Shown here: one piece after another, positions 8,286-18,867 of the stretch
Layout: each line of letters begins with the position of its first letter
Position numbering within the stretch: the stretch's first letter is position 1
NCBI RefSeq assembly: GCF_019645815.1
Contig: NZ_CP080997.1
Location: forward strand, 806,001 to 870,000
DNA length: 64,000 nt
DNA from: Mycolicibacter heraklionensis
GTDB lineage: Bacteria > Actinomycetota > Actinomycetes > Mycobacteriales > Mycobacteriaceae
Direction: 5' to 3'
Translations under genes and position numbers: made by a program
The notes under the pieces: model-generated
Told to the model about the DNA's origin: nothing
The model's input: the letters and a program-made list of their open reading frames with translations, nothing else
Database searches by the model: none

Positions 8286-8660
8286 ATGCCAACCATTCAG
8301 CAGCTGGTCCGTAAGGGTCGCCGCGACAAGGTCGCCAAGGTGAAGACCGCGGCCCTCAAGGGCAGCCCGCAGCGTCGAGGCGTGTGCACCCGCGTGTACA
8401 CCACCACCCCGAAGAAGCCGAACTCGGCACTTCGCAAGGTGGCGCGCGTGAAGCTGACCAGCCAGGTGGAGGTGACCGCCTACATCCCGGGTGAGGGCCA
8501 CAACCTGCAGGAGCACTCGATGGTGCTGGTGCGTGGTGGTCGTGTGAAGGACCTGCCGGGTGTGCGCTACAAGATCATCCGCGGCTCGCTGGACACCCAG
8601 GGAGTCAAGAACCGCAAGCAGGCCCGCAGCCGCTACGGCGCGAAGAAGGAGAAGAGCTGA
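8286..8660 (+). CDS. rpsL: 30S ribosomal protein S12
   Basis: 124-residue S12, full length. It forms part of the decoding centre. Lys43 (in TPKKPNSA) and Lys88 (in GRVKDLPG), the positions altered in most streptomycin-resistant mycobacteria, are both wild type. The stop overlaps the rpsG start by one base, the usual str-operon coupling. Confidence 0.99.
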
Positions 8661-9130
8661 TGCCGCGCAAGGGCCCCGCACCCAAGCGTCCGCTGGTCAA
8701 CGACCCCGTCTACGGGTCCCAGCTGGTCACCCAGCTGGTCAACAAGGTGCTGCTGGATGGCAAGAAGTCGCTGGCTGAGCGCATCGTCTACGGCGCTCTC
8801 GAGCAGGCTCGGGACAAGACCGGCACCGACCCGGTCGTGACGCTCAAGCGCGCGATGGACAACGTCAAGCCGGCCCTTGAGGTTCGCAGCCGCCGCGTCG
8901 GTGGTGCCACCTACCAGGTTCCGGTCGAGGTGCGCGCCGAGCGCTCCACCACGCTGGCGCTGCGCTGGCTGGTGAGCTTCTCGCGGGCTCGCCGGGAGAA
9001 GACCATGATCGAGCGCCTGGCCAACGAGATCCTCGACGCCAGCAACGGCCTGGGTGCTGCCGTCAAGCGGCGTGAAGACACCCACAAGATGGCCGAGGCC
9101 AACCGGGCGTTCGCGCACTACCGCTGGTGA
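8660..9130 (+). CDS. rpsG: 30S ribosomal protein S7
   Basis: 156-residue S7, the primary 16S rRNA 3'-domain binder, with the family N-terminus [10 protein letters not shown]. It starts at the last base of rpsL (TGATG overlap). It is second in the str operon rpsL-rpsG-fusA-tuf. In enterobacteria S7 is the feedback regulator of this operon; whether this is so here is not shown by the sequence. Confidence 0.99.
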   Translation: MPRKGPAPKRPLVNDPVYGSQLVTQLVNKVLLDGKKSLAERIVYGALEQARDKTGTDPVVTLKRAMDNVKPALEVRSRRVGGATYQVPVEVRAERSTTLALRWLVSFSRARREKTMIERLANEILDASNGLGAAVKRREDTHKMAEANRAFAHYRW

Positions 9131-9204
9131 TCACGTCGGCCTCAGCGGCCGACGCACCTGCGACAACAAGCAATTGAAGTAACCGAAAGAGTGGGAAGAC
9201 TGCT

Positions 9205-11307
9205 GTGGCACAGGATGTGCTGACTGACCTGAACAAGGTCCGCAATATCGGCATCATGGCGCACATCGATGCGGGTAAGACGACGACGACCGAGCGGATC
9301 CTGTACTACACCGGCGTCAACTACAAGATCGGTGAGACGCACGACGGCGCCTCCACGACCGACTGGATGGAGCAGGAGCAGGAGCGCGGCATCACCATCA
9401 CCTCCGCCGCGGTGACCTGCTTCTGGAACAAGAACCAGATCAACATCATCGACACCCCGGGCCACGTCGACTTCACCGTCGAGGTGGAGCGGTCCCTGCG
9501 TGTCCTTGATGGCGCCGTTGCCGTGTTCGACGGCAAGGAGGGCGTGGAGCCGCAGTCCGAGCAGGTGTGGCGGCAGGCCGACAAGTACGACGTGCCCCGG
9601 ATCTGCTTCGTCAACAAGATGGACAAGCTCGGTGCGGACTTCTACTTCACCGTGCGCACCATCGAGGAGCGCCTCGGCGCTCGTCCGCTGGTGATCCAGC
9701 TGCCGATCGGCGCGGAGAACGACTTCGAGGGCATCGTCGACCTGGTCGAGATGAACGCCAAGGTGTGGCGCGGCGAGACCAAGCTCGGTGAGACCTACGA
9801 AACCATCGAGATCCCGGCCGACCTGGCCGACAAGGCCGAGGAGTACCGCACTGCGCTGATCGAGGCGGTCGCCGAGACCGACGAGGCGCTGCTGGAGAAG
9901 TACCTCGGCGGCGAGGAGCTCTCGATCGAGGAGATCAAGGGCGGCATCCGCAAGCTGACGGTCTCTTCGGAGCTGTACCCGGTGCTGTGCGGCAGCGCGT
10001 TCAAGAACAAGGGTGTCCAGCCGATGCTGGACGCGGTGATCGACTACCTGCCGTCGCCGCTGGACGTCGAGTCGGTGCAGGGCCACGTGCCCGGCAAGGA
10101 AGACGAGATCATCAGCCGCAAGCCCAGCATCGACGAGCCGTTCTCGGCGCTGGCGTTCAAGATCGCGGTGCACCCGTTCTTCGGCAAGCTCACCTACGTC
10201 CGGGTGTACTCGGGCAAGGTGGAGTCCGGTGCTCAGGTGGTCAACTCGACCAAGGGCAAGAAGGAGCGGCTGGGCAAGCTGTTCCAGATGCACTCCAACA
10301 AGGAGAACCCGGTCGAATCGGTTTCTGCCGGCCACATCTACGCGGTGATCGGCCTCAAGGACACCACCACCGGCGACACGCTCTGCGACCCGGCCAACCA
10401 GATCGTGCTGGAGTCGATGACGTTCCCGGCTCCGGTCATCGAGGTGGCCATCGAGCCCAAGACCAAGAGCGACCAGGAGAAGCTGAGCCTGGCGATCCAG
10501 AAGCTGGCCGAAGAGGACCCGACCTTCAAGGTGCACCTCGACCAGGAGACCGGCCAGACCGTGATCGGCGGCATGGGCGAACTGCACCTGGACATCCTGG
10601 TGGACCGCATGCGCCGCGAGTTCAAGGTCGAGGCCAACGTCGGCAAGCCGCAGGTGGCCTACAAGGAGACCATCCGCCGCAAGGTGGAGAAGGTCGAATA
10701 CACCCACAAGAAGCAGACGGGTGGTTCGGGCCAGTTCGCGAAGGTCCTCATCGACGTCGAGCCCTTCACCGGCGAAGACGGTGCGACCTACGAGTTCGAG
10801 AACAAGGTCACCGGCGGGCGCGTGCCTCGCGAGTACATCCCCGCGGTGGACGCCGGGGCCCAGGACGCCATGCAGTACGGCGTGCTGGCCGGCTACCCGC
10901 TGGTCAACATCAAGGTCACCCTGATCGACGGTCAGTACCACGACGTCGACTCCTCCGAGATGGCCTTCAAGGTGGCCGGCTCGCAGGCGCTGAAGAAGGC
11001 TGCCGCCGCCGCGCAGCCGGTGATCCTGGAACCGATCATGGCCGTTGAGGTCACCACGCCCGAGGACTACATGGGCGACGTGATCGGCGACCTGAACTCC
11101 CGCCGTGGCCAGATCCAGGCCATGGAGGAGCGCAGCGGTGCGCGCGTCGTCAAGGCGCAGGTGCCGCTGTCAGAGATGTTCGGCTACGTCGGAGACCTGC
11201 GGTCGAAGACCCAGGGCCGGGCGAACTACTCCATGGTTTTCGACTCCTACGCTGAAGTGCCGGCGCAGGTGGCGAAGGAGATCATCGCGAAGGCAACGGG
11301 CGAGTAA
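9205..11307 (+). CDS. fusA: Elongation factor G
   Basis: 700-residue translocase GTPase. The P-loop [13 protein letters not shown], the switch region with RGITITSAA, the DTPGHVDF box and the NKMDKLG base-recognition motif are all present, followed by the domain II-V sequence expected of bacterial EF-G. GTG start at 9205, as in M. tuberculosis fusA1, with GAAAGAG/GGGAAG-type ribosome binding sequence upstream. No intein or frame break. Confidence 0.99.
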   Translation: MAQDVLTDLNKVRNIGIMAHIDAGKTTTTERILYYTGVNYKIGETHDGASTTDWMEQEQERGITITSAAVTCFWNKNQINIIDTPGHVDFTVEVERSLRVLDGAVAVFDGKEGVEPQSEQVWRQADKYDVPRICFVNKMDKLGADFYFTVRTIEERLGARPLVIQLPIGAENDFEGIVDLVEMNAKVWRGETKLGETYETIEIPADLADKAEEYRTALIEAVAETDEALLEKYLGGEELSIEEIKGGIRKLTVSSELYPVLCGSAFKNKGVQPMLDAVIDYLPSPLDVESVQGHVPGKEDEIISRKPSIDEPFSALAFKIAVHPFFGKLTYVRVYSGKVESGAQVVNSTKGKKERLGKLFQMHSNKENPVESVSAGHIYAVIGLKDTTTGDTLCDPANQIVLESMTFPAPVIEVAIEPKTKSDQEKLSLAIQKLAEEDPTFKVHLDQETGQTVIGGMGELHLDILVDRMRREFKVEANVGKPQVAYKETIRRKVEKVEYTHKKQTGGSGQFAKVLIDVEPFTGEDGATYEFENKVTGGRVPREYIPAVDAGAQDAMQYGVLAGYPLVNIKVTLIDGQYHDVDSSEMAFKVAGSQALKKAAAAAQPVILEPIMAVEVTTPEDYMGDVIGDLNSRRGQIQAMEERSGARVVKAQVPLSEMFGYVGDLRSKTQGRANYSMVFDSYAEVPAQVAKEIIAKATGE

Positions 11308-11404
11308 GTAGCTGCCCGCCCGTGCCGCTACGGTGGCACAAACACAAACCCAAAAAGTTCAATCCTGCTGTAACCCAGCACCAACAAGTCCAGGAGGACA
11401 AGAA

Positions 11405-12595
11405 GTGGCGAAGGCGAAGTTCGAGCGGACGAAGCCGCACGTCAACATCGGGACCATCGGTCACGTTGACCACGGCAAGACCACGCTGACCGCGGCTATC
11501 ACCAAGGTTCTGCACGACAAGTACCCGGACCTGAACGAGTCGCGTGCGTTCGACCAGATCGACAACGCTCCCGAAGAGCGTCAGCGCGGTATCACGATCA
11601 ACATCTCCCACGTGGAGTACCAGACCGAGAAGCGGCACTACGCCCACGTCGACGCGCCGGGCCACGCCGACTACATCAAGAACATGATCACCGGTGCCGC
11701 CCAGATGGACGGCGCGATCCTGGTGGTCGCGGCCACCGACGGCCCGATGCCGCAGACCCGCGAGCACGTGCTGCTGGCCCGTCAGGTCGGTGTGCCCTAC
11801 ATCCTGGTGGCGCTGAACAAGTCCGACATGGTCGACGACGAGGAGCTCCTCGAGCTCGTCGAGATGGAGGTCCGCGAGCTGCTGGGTGCCCAGGAGTTCG
11901 ACGAGGAGGCCCCGGTGGTTCGGGTGTCGGCTCTGAAGGCGCTCGAGGGCGACGCGAAGTGGGTCAAGTCCGTCGAGGACCTGATGGACGCCGTCGACGA
12001 GTCCATCCCGGACCCGGTCCGCGAGACCGACAAGCCGTTCCTGATGCCGGTTGAGGACGTGTTCACGATCACCGGTCGTGGCACCGTGGTCACCGGTCGT
12101 GTCGAGCGTGGCGTGATCAACGTGAACGAGGAAGTCGAGATCGTCGGCATCCGTCCGGACACCACCAAGACCACCGTCACCGGTGTGGAGATGTTCCGCA
12201 AGCTGCTGGACCAGGGTCAGGCCGGTGACAACGTCGGTCTGCTGATCCGTGGTATCAAGCGTGAGGACGTCGAGCGTGGCCAGGTTGTGGTCAAGCCCGG
12301 CACCACCACCCCGCACACCGAGTTCGAGGGTCAGGCCTACATCCTGTCCAAGGACGAGGGTGGTCGCCACACGCCGTTCTTCAACAACTACCGTCCGCAG
12401 TTCTACTTCCGCACCACCGACGTGACCGGTGTGGTGAGCCTGCCGGAGGGTACCGAGATGGTGATGCCCGGTGACAACACCGAGATGACCGTCAAGCTGA
12501 TCCAGCCCGTCGCCATGGACGAGGGTCTGCGGTTCGCCATCCGTGAGGGTGGTCGTACCGTCGGCGCCGGCCGGGTCACCAAGATCATCAAGTAG
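11405..12595 (+). CDS. tuf: Elongation factor Tu
   Basis: 396-residue EF-Tu delivering aminoacyl-tRNA to the ribosome. Motifs: GHVDHGKT P-loop, [13 protein letters not shown] and NKSD. The start is GTG 11405 ([14 protein letters not shown]), the known mycobacterial N-terminus, with a strong AGGAGG about six bases upstream; the frame is open 24 codons earlier but without homology. It is the last gene of the str operon and is followed by a strong terminator. Confidence 0.99.
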   Translation: MAKAKFERTKPHVNIGTIGHVDHGKTTLTAAITKVLHDKYPDLNESRAFDQIDNAPEERQRGITINISHVEYQTEKRHYAHVDAPGHADYIKNMITGAAQMDGAILVVAATDGPMPQTREHVLLARQVGVPYILVALNKSDMVDDEELLELVEMEVRELLGAQEFDEEAPVVRVSALKALEGDAKWVKSVEDLMDAVDESIPDPVRETDKPFLMPVEDVFTITGRGTVVTGRVERGVINVNEEVEIVGIRPDTTKTTVTGVEMFRKLLDQGQAGDNVGLLIRGIKREDVERGQVVVKPGTTTPHTEFEGQAYILSKDEGGRHTPFFNNYRPQFYFRTTDVTGVVSLPEGTEMVMPGDNTEMTVKLIQPVAMDEGLRFAIREGGRTVGAGRVTKIIK

Positions 12596-12604
12596 TTCCT
12601 GCAC

Positions 12605-12661
12605 GAGCAGACGCAAAATCCCCCTTTTCCTCCGAGGAAAAGGGGGATTTTGCGTCTGCTC
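12605..12661 (+). terminator. tuf terminator, perfect 27-bp hairpin
   Basis: Arms 12605-12631 and 12635-12661 are perfectly complementary over 27 bp with only a 3-base loop (CCG). The stem contains an internal A-run on one side and a T-run on the other, so it could terminate in both directions. It ends just before the predicted start of the next gene. Confidence 0.85.
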
Positions 12662-12688
12662 GGCAAGCGAGTGTTGGACGCTGGGCAC

Positions 12689-13501
12689 GTGTTGTGGCGA
12701 TACGTGAAGGCACAGTTGCTCGTGCTGTTGTGCGGAGGCATGGTCGGGCCCATTTTCCTGATCGTCTACTACGCCATCGGCGAGTACGAGATGACGCGGT
12801 GGATGTACTACAGCGGTATCGCGATCACGGTGGTCGATGTGCTGGTGGGCATTGCGCTGGCGTATTTCGGGGCGAGATCGGCGAGCAATGCCGCCCTGCT
12901 GGAACGCGACGGGGTGTTGGCGCTCGCGCAGATCAACGGCATCACCGAGACCGGCACCCGGATCAACGACCAACCGCTGGTCAAGTTGCAGTTGCACATC
13001 GCCGGGCCGGGTCTGACGCCGATGGACACCGAGGACCGGGTCATCGCCAGCGTCAGCCGATTGGGGAACATCACCGCCCGCAAGCTGGTGGTCCAGGTCG
13101 ACCCGGTCAGCGGCAAGCACCTGATCGACTGGGAACGCAGCGCTGTGGTCAATGGGCTGGTGCCTGCGCAGTTCACCGTCGCCGAAGACGGCCAGACCTA
13201 CGACTTGAGCGGGCAGTCCGGTCCGCTGATGGAGATCCTGCAGCTGCTCAAGTCCCACGGCGTGGGTCTGAACCAGATGGTCGACGTGCGGTCGAACCCT
13301 GCACTGCGACAGCAGATCAGCGCGGTGGTGCGCCGAGCGGTCGCTCAGCAGTCGGCGGCCGGCGAGTCCGCAGCTGTGCCGGTCGTCGAGCAGCCGTCTG
13401 TCGGCGAGCGGTTGCAGGAGCTGTCGGCACTGCACGCGGCGGGAACGGTGACCGACGAAGAGTACGCACAGAAACGGGCCCAGATCATCGCCGACCTCTG
13501 A
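12689..13501 (+). CDS. Membrane protein with C-terminal SHOCT domain (Rv0686 position)
   Basis: About 270 residues. Two predicted membrane segments lie near the N-terminus (LLVLLCGGMVGPIFLIVYY and YYSGIAITVVDVLVGIALAY), followed by a soluble region, and a C-terminal SHOCT-like segment (ERLQELSALHAAGTVTDEEY). Function unknown. Start uncertain: the frame is open from 12650, but that would lie inside the tuf terminator stem, so GTG 12689 (or 12704) is preferred. By position it corresponds to M. tuberculosis Rv0686. Confidence 0.7.
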   Translation: MLWRYVKAQLLVLLCGGMVGPIFLIVYYAIGEYEMTRWMYYSGIAITVVDVLVGIALAYFGARSASNAALLERDGVLALAQINGITETGTRINDQPLVKLQLHIAGPGLTPMDTEDRVIASVSRLGNITARKLVVQVDPVSGKHLIDWERSAVVNGLVPAQFTVAEDGQTYDLSGQSGPLMEILQLLKSHGVGLNQMVDVRSNPALRQQISAVVRRAVAQQSAAGESAAVPVVEQPSVGERLQELSALHAAGTVTDEEYAQKRAQIIADL

Positions 13502-13511
13502 GGCACCGAAT

Positions 13512-13525
13512 TAGAACACGTTCCA
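13512..13525. promoter_or_regulatory. KstR-type operator upstream of the SDR gene
   Basis: TAGAACACGTTCCA fits the published KstR consensus TnnAACnnGTTnnA at every fixed position. KstR represses cholesterol catabolism genes in mycobacteria and Rhodococcus. A -10-like TAGCCT (13537-13542) follows, six bases before the GTG start, so the transcript may be leaderless. Confidence 0.7.
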
Positions 13526-13539
13526 TAAACAGCTGCTAG

Positions 13540-14379
<840 letters not shown>

Positions 14380-14409
14380 TCGCCCCGGGCCGGGAGAAAC
14401 AGGGGGATC

Positions 14410-15591
14410 GTGGTGCCCGACAACGGGATCGTTATCGTCGGCGGCGGCCTGGCGGCCGTTCGCACGGCCGAGGAATTGCGGCGCGAAGAATACGCGGGGC
14501 CGATCACCATCGTCTCCGATGAGACTCGCCCGCCCTATGACCGGCCGCCGCTGACCAAAGAGGTGCTGCGCGGCGAGCGCGACGACACCACGCTGGAGTC
14601 GCCGGAGTTCTACGCCTCCCGCGACATCGGCCTGCGGCTGGGCTGCGGTGCGCGCAGCGTGGACACCGCGGCGCAATCGGTGACGCTGGCCGATGGCACC
14701 GTGCTGGGCTACGACCAACTCGTGATCGCCACCGGTCTGGTGCCGCGGCGTATCCCGAGCTTCGGCGACTTGGACGGCATCCGGGTGGTCCGGTCTTTCG
14801 AGGACAGTCTGGCGCTGCGCGACGACGCGGCCGGCGCCAGCCGGGCGGTGGTGATCGGCGCGGGATTCATCGGCTGTGAGGCGGCGGCCAGCCTGCGCAA
14901 GCTGGGCGTGGACGTGGTGCTGGTCGAGCCGCAGCCCACCCCGCTGGCGGCCGTGCTCGGTGAGCAGATCGGCGAACTGGTGGCGCGGCTGCACCGGACC
15001 AACGGCGTCGATGTCCGCAGCGGCATTGGCGTCGCCGAGGTTCGCGGCACGGGCCGCGTCGAGACCGTCGTGCTCACCGACGGCACCGAGCTGGCTGCCG
15101 ACGTGGTGGTGCTCGGCGTCGGTTCGCGGCCGGCGACCCAGTGGCTGGACGGCTGCGGGATCGACCTCGACAACGGGGTGGTGTGCGACGCGACCGGGCG
15201 CACCAGTGTGCCGAACGTGTGGGCCGTCGGCGATGTGGCGTTCTGGCGGGGCCGCGACGGGAATCAGGTGCGCGTCGAGCACTGGAGCAATGTCGTCACC
15301 CAGGTGCGGGTGATGGTCCCGACCATGCTGGGCCGGGAGTCCCTGCACGACGTGGCGGTGCCCGCGTACTTCTGGAGCGACCAGTACGACGTGAAGATCC
15401 AGTGCCTGGGTGAGCCGGAGGCCACCGACACCGTGCACCTGGTCGAGGACGACGGCCACAAGTTCCTGGCCTACTACGAGCGCAACGGTGTGCTGTCCGG
15501 TGTGGTCGGCGCGGGCCGGCCCGGCAAGGTGATGGGTGCGCGGGCCAAGATCGCCGCGGGCGCCCCGATCTCCGAGGTGCTCAACGCATAG
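14410..15591 (+). CDS. FAD-dependent ferredoxin reductase-type oxidoreductase (Rv0688-like)
   Basis: 393-residue NAD(P)H:ferredoxin/rubredoxin reductase-family flavoprotein. FAD-binding GGGLAAVRTAEELR near the N-terminus, ATGLVPRR, NAD-binding VIGAGFIGCEAAASL in the middle, and the second FAD motif VWAVGDVAFW, then the reductase C-terminal domain. GTG start at 14410. It is co-directional with the mycofactocin-type SDR, matching Rv0687-Rv0688, and could transfer electrons to a ferredoxin for a P450 or other monooxygenase. No ferredoxin gene is seen nearby. Confidence 0.88.
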   Translation: MVPDNGIVIVGGGLAAVRTAEELRREEYAGPITIVSDETRPPYDRPPLTKEVLRGERDDTTLESPEFYASRDIGLRLGCGARSVDTAAQSVTLADGTVLGYDQLVIATGLVPRRIPSFGDLDGIRVVRSFEDSLALRDDAAGASRAVVIGAGFIGCEAAASLRKLGVDVVLVEPQPTPLAAVLGEQIGELVARLHRTNGVDVRSGIGVAEVRGTGRVETVVLTDGTELAADVVVLGVGSRPATQWLDGCGIDLDNGVVCDATGRTSVPNVWAVGDVAFWRGRDGNQVRVEHWSNVVTQVRVMVPTMLGRESLHDVAVPAYFWSDQYDVKIQCLGEPEATDTVHLVEDDGHKFLAYYERNGVLSGVVGAGRPGKVMGARAKIAAGAPISEVLNA

Positions 15592-15702
15592 CGATCCTTA
15601 CTTGGCGCGAGCGGGCGTGTTTGCTCGGCAACACGCGGTGTTGGGCGTACAAGCATGCACTCTCGCGGACCAGAAAATCCACAAAGCCCTTCCCTTTTCG
15701 CC

Positions 15703-15719
15703 GGAGAACGATATTCTCC
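15703..15719. promoter_or_regulatory. GAGAA-N5-TTCTC operator over a promoter (site 1)
   Basis: GGAGAACGATATTCTCC: arms GGAGAA (15703-15708) and TTCTCC (15714-15719). The -10-like TATTCT (15712-15717) lies inside the dyad, so a bound protein would block transcription of the kinase-SDR-dehydrogenase operon. It shares the 15-bp core with the site at 50163. Confidence 0.6.
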
Positions 15720-15744
15720 ATACGGAGATCGGGAGGTGCAGGCG

Positions 15745-16782
15745 ATGGCTGAATCACAGCTCGATGCTGCGGCGTTAGGGCGATGGCTCGACGCTCATGG
15801 CGCACCCGGGGACGGCGAACCGACCGTCCTGGAACCGCTGACCGGCGGCTCGCAGAACACCCTCTATCGGCTCCGCCGGGGCGAGGCCACGATGGTGCTG
15901 CGAATGCCGGGCGCCCGGGCGGACGCCGCCCGCATCGACGGGTTGCGGCGCGAGATCCGACTGGTGCGGGCGTTGTCGGGCACTGATGTCCCGCATGCGG
16001 AGTTGGTCGCCGCCGACGACACCGGCGACCTGCTGGGCGCACCGTTCTACGTGATGGCCGAGGTGCGCGGCTGGAACTCCACCGGAAACGCCTGGCCGGC
16101 GCCGTTCGACACGGACCTGACCGCCCGCCGCGGGCTGGCCTTCGAGCTGGTCGAGGGCGCCGCCCGCCTCGGCCGAGTGGACTGGCGGGCGCAGGGCCTC
16201 GACGGGTTCGGCCGCCCGGACGGATTCCACGAACGCCAGGTCGATCGCTGGCTGGCGTTCCTGGACAGCTACCGGGTGCGCGACCTGCCGGGCCTGGACG
16301 AGGCCGCGGACTGGCTGCGCCGCAACCGGCCGGCGCACTACACGCCGGGAATCATGCACGGCGACTACCAGTTCGCCAATGTGATGTACGCGCACGGCGC
16401 CCCGGCGAAACTGGTCGCGATCATCGACTGGGAGATGACGACCATCGGCGACCCACTGCTGGACCTGGCCTGGGCGCTGCTCGGCTACGACGGCGAAAAC
16501 CCCCGAACGCAAGGCTATTACGCCGACCTCGCCGGAATGCCGACGCGCAGTGAGCTGCTGGCTCATTATGAGCGGGTGAGCGGGTTGTCGACGGAGAACA
16601 TCGACTACTACCTGGTGCTGGCCAACTGGAAGCTCGGGATCGTGCTGGAGAAGACCTACGCCGCCTCGGTCAGCGGTGACCGGGTGGACCCGAAGATCGC
16701 CGCCGCCATGGGGCCGATGATCCCGCAGCTGATCTCCAAGGCAGCCGAACTGGCCGCTTCGCTGTCCGCAAGGCGTGCCTGA
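15745..16782 (+). CDS. APH-type phosphotransferase, ACAD10/11 kinase-domain-like
   Basis: 345-residue aminoglycoside-phosphotransferase-fold protein. Nucleotide-loop region LTGGSQNTLYRL, catalytic loop GIMHGDYQFANVMY and metal-binding IIDWEMTTIGDPLLDLAW are all present, so the kinase should be active. Related domains in ACAD10/ACAD11 and in LvaA phosphorylate 4-hydroxyacyl-CoAs. The downstream gene order (SDR, ACAD11-like dehydrogenase) supports such a role rather than drug resistance. ATG 15745 has GGGAGG eight to ten bases upstream; its stop is one base from the next ATG. Confidence 0.82.
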   Translation: MAESQLDAAALGRWLDAHGAPGDGEPTVLEPLTGGSQNTLYRLRRGEATMVLRMPGARADAARIDGLRREIRLVRALSGTDVPHAELVAADDTGDLLGAPFYVMAEVRGWNSTGNAWPAPFDTDLTARRGLAFELVEGAARLGRVDWRAQGLDGFGRPDGFHERQVDRWLAFLDSYRVRDLPGLDEAADWLRRNRPAHYTPGIMHGDYQFANVMYAHGAPAKLVAIIDWEMTTIGDPLLDLAWALLGYDGENPRTQGYYADLAGMPTRSELLAHYERVSGLSTENIDYYLVLANWKLGIVLEKTYAASVSGDRVDPKIAAAMGPMIPQLISKAAELAASLSARRA

Positions 16783-16783
16783 C

Positions 16784-17545
16784 ATGGGTTATGCGGATTC
16801 GCTCTTCGACCTGACCGGTCGGGTGGTGCTGGTCACCGGCGGCAGCCGCGGTCTGGGGCGCGAGATGGCGCTGGCGGCCGCCCGCTGCGGCGCCGACGTG
16901 CTGATCGCCAGCCGCAAACTCGAGGCGTGCCAGGCCACCGCCGCTGAGATCGAGGCCGAGACGGGGCGCACCGCAATGCCGTATGCGGTGCACGTCGGGC
17001 GCTGGGATCAGCTCGACGGCTTGGTCGACGCGGCCTATGAGCGGTTCGGCCGGGTCGATGTGCTGGTCAACAACGCGGGTATGTCGCCGGTTTACGACAA
17101 GCAGACCGACGTCACCGAGAAGATGTTCGACGCCGTGGTCAACCTGAATCTCAAAGGGCCGTTTCGGTTGTCGGCGTTGATCGGTGAACGGATGGTGGCC
17201 GCGGGCCGGGGATCGATCATCAACGTCAGCACCCACGGATCGATTCGCCCACACCCGTCGTTCATCCCCTACGCCGCGTCCAAGGCCGGGCTCAACGTCA
17301 TGACCGAAGCGCTGGCCCAGGCGTTCGGCCCCACGGTCCGGGTCAACACCTTGATGCCCGGCCCGTTTCTGACCGACATCTCCAAGGCGTGGAATTTCGG
17401 GGAAGCCGATAACCCGTTTGGCGCCGCCGCATTGCAGCGCGCCGGGAATCCGCCCGAGATCGTCGGCGCAGCACTGTTTTTGATGTCGGACGCCTCCAGC
17501 TTCACCACCGGCTCGATCGTGCGGGCCGACGGCGGCAGTGTCTGA
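16784..17545 (+). CDS. Short-chain dehydrogenase/reductase
   Basis: 253-residue classical SDR. TGGSRGLG cofactor motif at 18-25, NNAG at 96-99, Tyr163 and Lys167 (YAASK) of the active site, C-terminal RADGG. The substrate is not evident. It is sandwiched between the kinase and the ACAD10/11-like dehydrogenase, so it may oxidise or reduce a hydroxy/oxo acyl-CoA of the same pathway. A GTG three codons upstream (16775) would overlap the kinase gene and is an alternative start. Confidence 0.85.
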   Translation: MGYADSLFDLTGRVVLVTGGSRGLGREMALAAARCGADVLIASRKLEACQATAAEIEAETGRTAMPYAVHVGRWDQLDGLVDAAYERFGRVDVLVNNAGMSPVYDKQTDVTEKMFDAVVNLNLKGPFRLSALIGERMVAAGRGSIINVSTHGSIRPHPSFIPYAASKAGLNVMTEALAQAFGPTVRVNTLMPGPFLTDISKAWNFGEADNPFGAAALQRAGNPPEIVGAALFLMSDASSFTTGSIVRADGGSV

Positions 17546-17568
17546 ACCACCCCTGATAAGGAGCAAAG

Positions 17569-18867
17569 ATGGCGTGGGACTTCTCTACTGAACCGGAGTT
17601 CGAGGCGAAGCTCGACTGGATCCGGACCTTCGTGCACGACGAGGTGGAACCACTCGAGGTGCTGTTTCCGGGCTGCGAATACCTGCCGCTGACCGAGGAA
17701 CGCCGCCGGATCGTCGACCCACTCAAGGACCGAGTGCGTGAACAAGGCCTATGGGCTCCGCATCTGGGCCCGGAACTGGGCGGCCAGGGGTTCGGCGCGG
17801 TCAAGCTGACCCTGATCAACGAGATCCTGGGCCGGTCCAGCTGGGCGCCGATCGTGTTCGGCACCCAGGCCCCCGACACCGGCAACGCCGAAATCCTGGC
17901 CCGGTTCGGCACCCAAGAGCAAAAGGACAGCTATCTGGCCGGGCTGCTGTCGGGGGAGATCTTCTCCTGCTTCTCCATGACCGAACCGCAGGGCGGCGCG
18001 GACCCGCGGGTGTTCACCACCCGAGCCGTTCGCGACGGCGATGATTGGGTGATCACCGGGCGAAAGTACTTCTCCTCCAACGCCTCGGTGGCGTCGTTCT
18101 TCATCGTGGTGGCGATCACCGACCCGGACGTTCCGGTGCACCGCGGCGCGTCGACCTTTCTGATCCCCGCCGGAACCCCGGGGCTGGTCATCGAAGCCAC
18201 CCACCACCTGGTGGGATCGCATCCGCACGAGGCCGGGCATTCCCTGGTGCGCTACGACAATGTGCGGGTCCCGGCCGACGCCATCCTGGGGGAGCCCGGT
18301 CAAGGCTTTCTGATCCTGCAGAGTCGGCTGGCCGGCGGACGGCTGCACCACGCCATGCGCTCGATCGGAGTGGCCCAGCGTGCCATCGACATGATGGCCC
18401 GCCGCGCCAAAAGCCGCTTCACTCAGGGCAGTTCGTTGGCCGACAAGCAGCTGGTGCAGGCGTTCATCGCCGACTCTTACGCCGAGCTGATCCCGTTTCG
18501 GCTGACGGTGCTGCACGCGGCCTGGCTGATCGACTCCGGTGACGAGAAGGCGGCCCGTGCCGAGATCGGAGTCTGCAAGATCCTGGCGTCGCAGGTACTC
18601 AAGTCGATCGGATTGCGCGCGATTCAGGTGCACGGCGCGATGGGCCTGACCGAGCAGTTGCCGCTGACCAATGTGCTGTTGGGCGGGGTGGCGCTGGGCC
18701 TGGCCGACGGGCCCACCGAGGCGCACAAGGTCAACCTGGCAAGGCTGCTGCTCAAGGACTACGACGCCGAAGATCCGGAGTGGCCCAGCGAATTCCTGGA
18801 CAACCGTATCGAGGCCGCCCGCGCGAAGTACGGGGATCTGGTCGACCGGATTCCAGCGGTGCCATGA
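17569..18867 (+). CDS. Acyl-CoA dehydrogenase, ACAD10/11-like
   Basis: 432 residues, longer than standard medium-chain enzymes. Segments CFSMTEPQGGADP, GRKYFSSNAS, GGRLHHAMRSIGVAQRA, IQVHGAMGLTEQLPL and LADGPTEAHKVNLARL closely resemble the dehydrogenase domain of ACAD10/ACAD11. Those proteins fuse a kinase domain to this dehydrogenase; here the two are separate genes in one operon. Expected role by analogy: removal of phosphate from 4-phosphoacyl-CoA to give an unsaturated acyl-CoA. Good ribosome site AAGGAG. The stop overlaps the TetR start (ATGA). Confidence 0.88.
   Translation: MAWDFSTEPEFEAKLDWIRTFVHDEVEPLEVLFPGCEYLPLTEERRRIVDPLKDRVREQGLWAPHLGPELGGQGFGAVKLTLINEILGRSSWAPIVFGTQAPDTGNAEILARFGTQEQKDSYLAGLLSGEIFSCFSMTEPQGGADPRVFTTRAVRDGDDWVITGRKYFSSNASVASFFIVVAITDPDVPVHRGASTFLIPAGTPGLVIEATHHLVGSHPHEAGHSLVRYDNVRVPADAILGEPGQGFLILQSRLAGGRLHHAMRSIGVAQRAIDMMARRAKSRFTQGSSLADKQLVQAFIADSYAELIPFRLTVLHAAWLIDSGDEKAARAEIGVCKILASQVLKSIGLRAIQVHGAMGLTEQLPLTNVLLGGVALGLADGPTEAHKVNLARLLLKDYDAEDPEWPSEFLDNRIEAARAKYGDLVDRIPAVP

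Noticed and set aside
9142..10941. Long open frame on the minus strand opposite fusA (599 codons)
   Set aside because: It is antisense to a certain EF-G gene; high-GC third positions leave the opposite frame free of stops. No family motifs or ribosome site.
11282..13435. 717-codon minus-strand frame across tuf and the SHOCT membrane gene
   Set aside because: It spans the tuf terminator and two real genes on the other strand, with low-complexity His/Asp/Leu-rich sequence typical of a shadow frame.
15745..16782. Aminoglycoside resistance gene
   Set aside because: The kinase fold matches, but the context and the resemblance to ACAD10/11 kinase domains argue for acyl-CoA metabolism.
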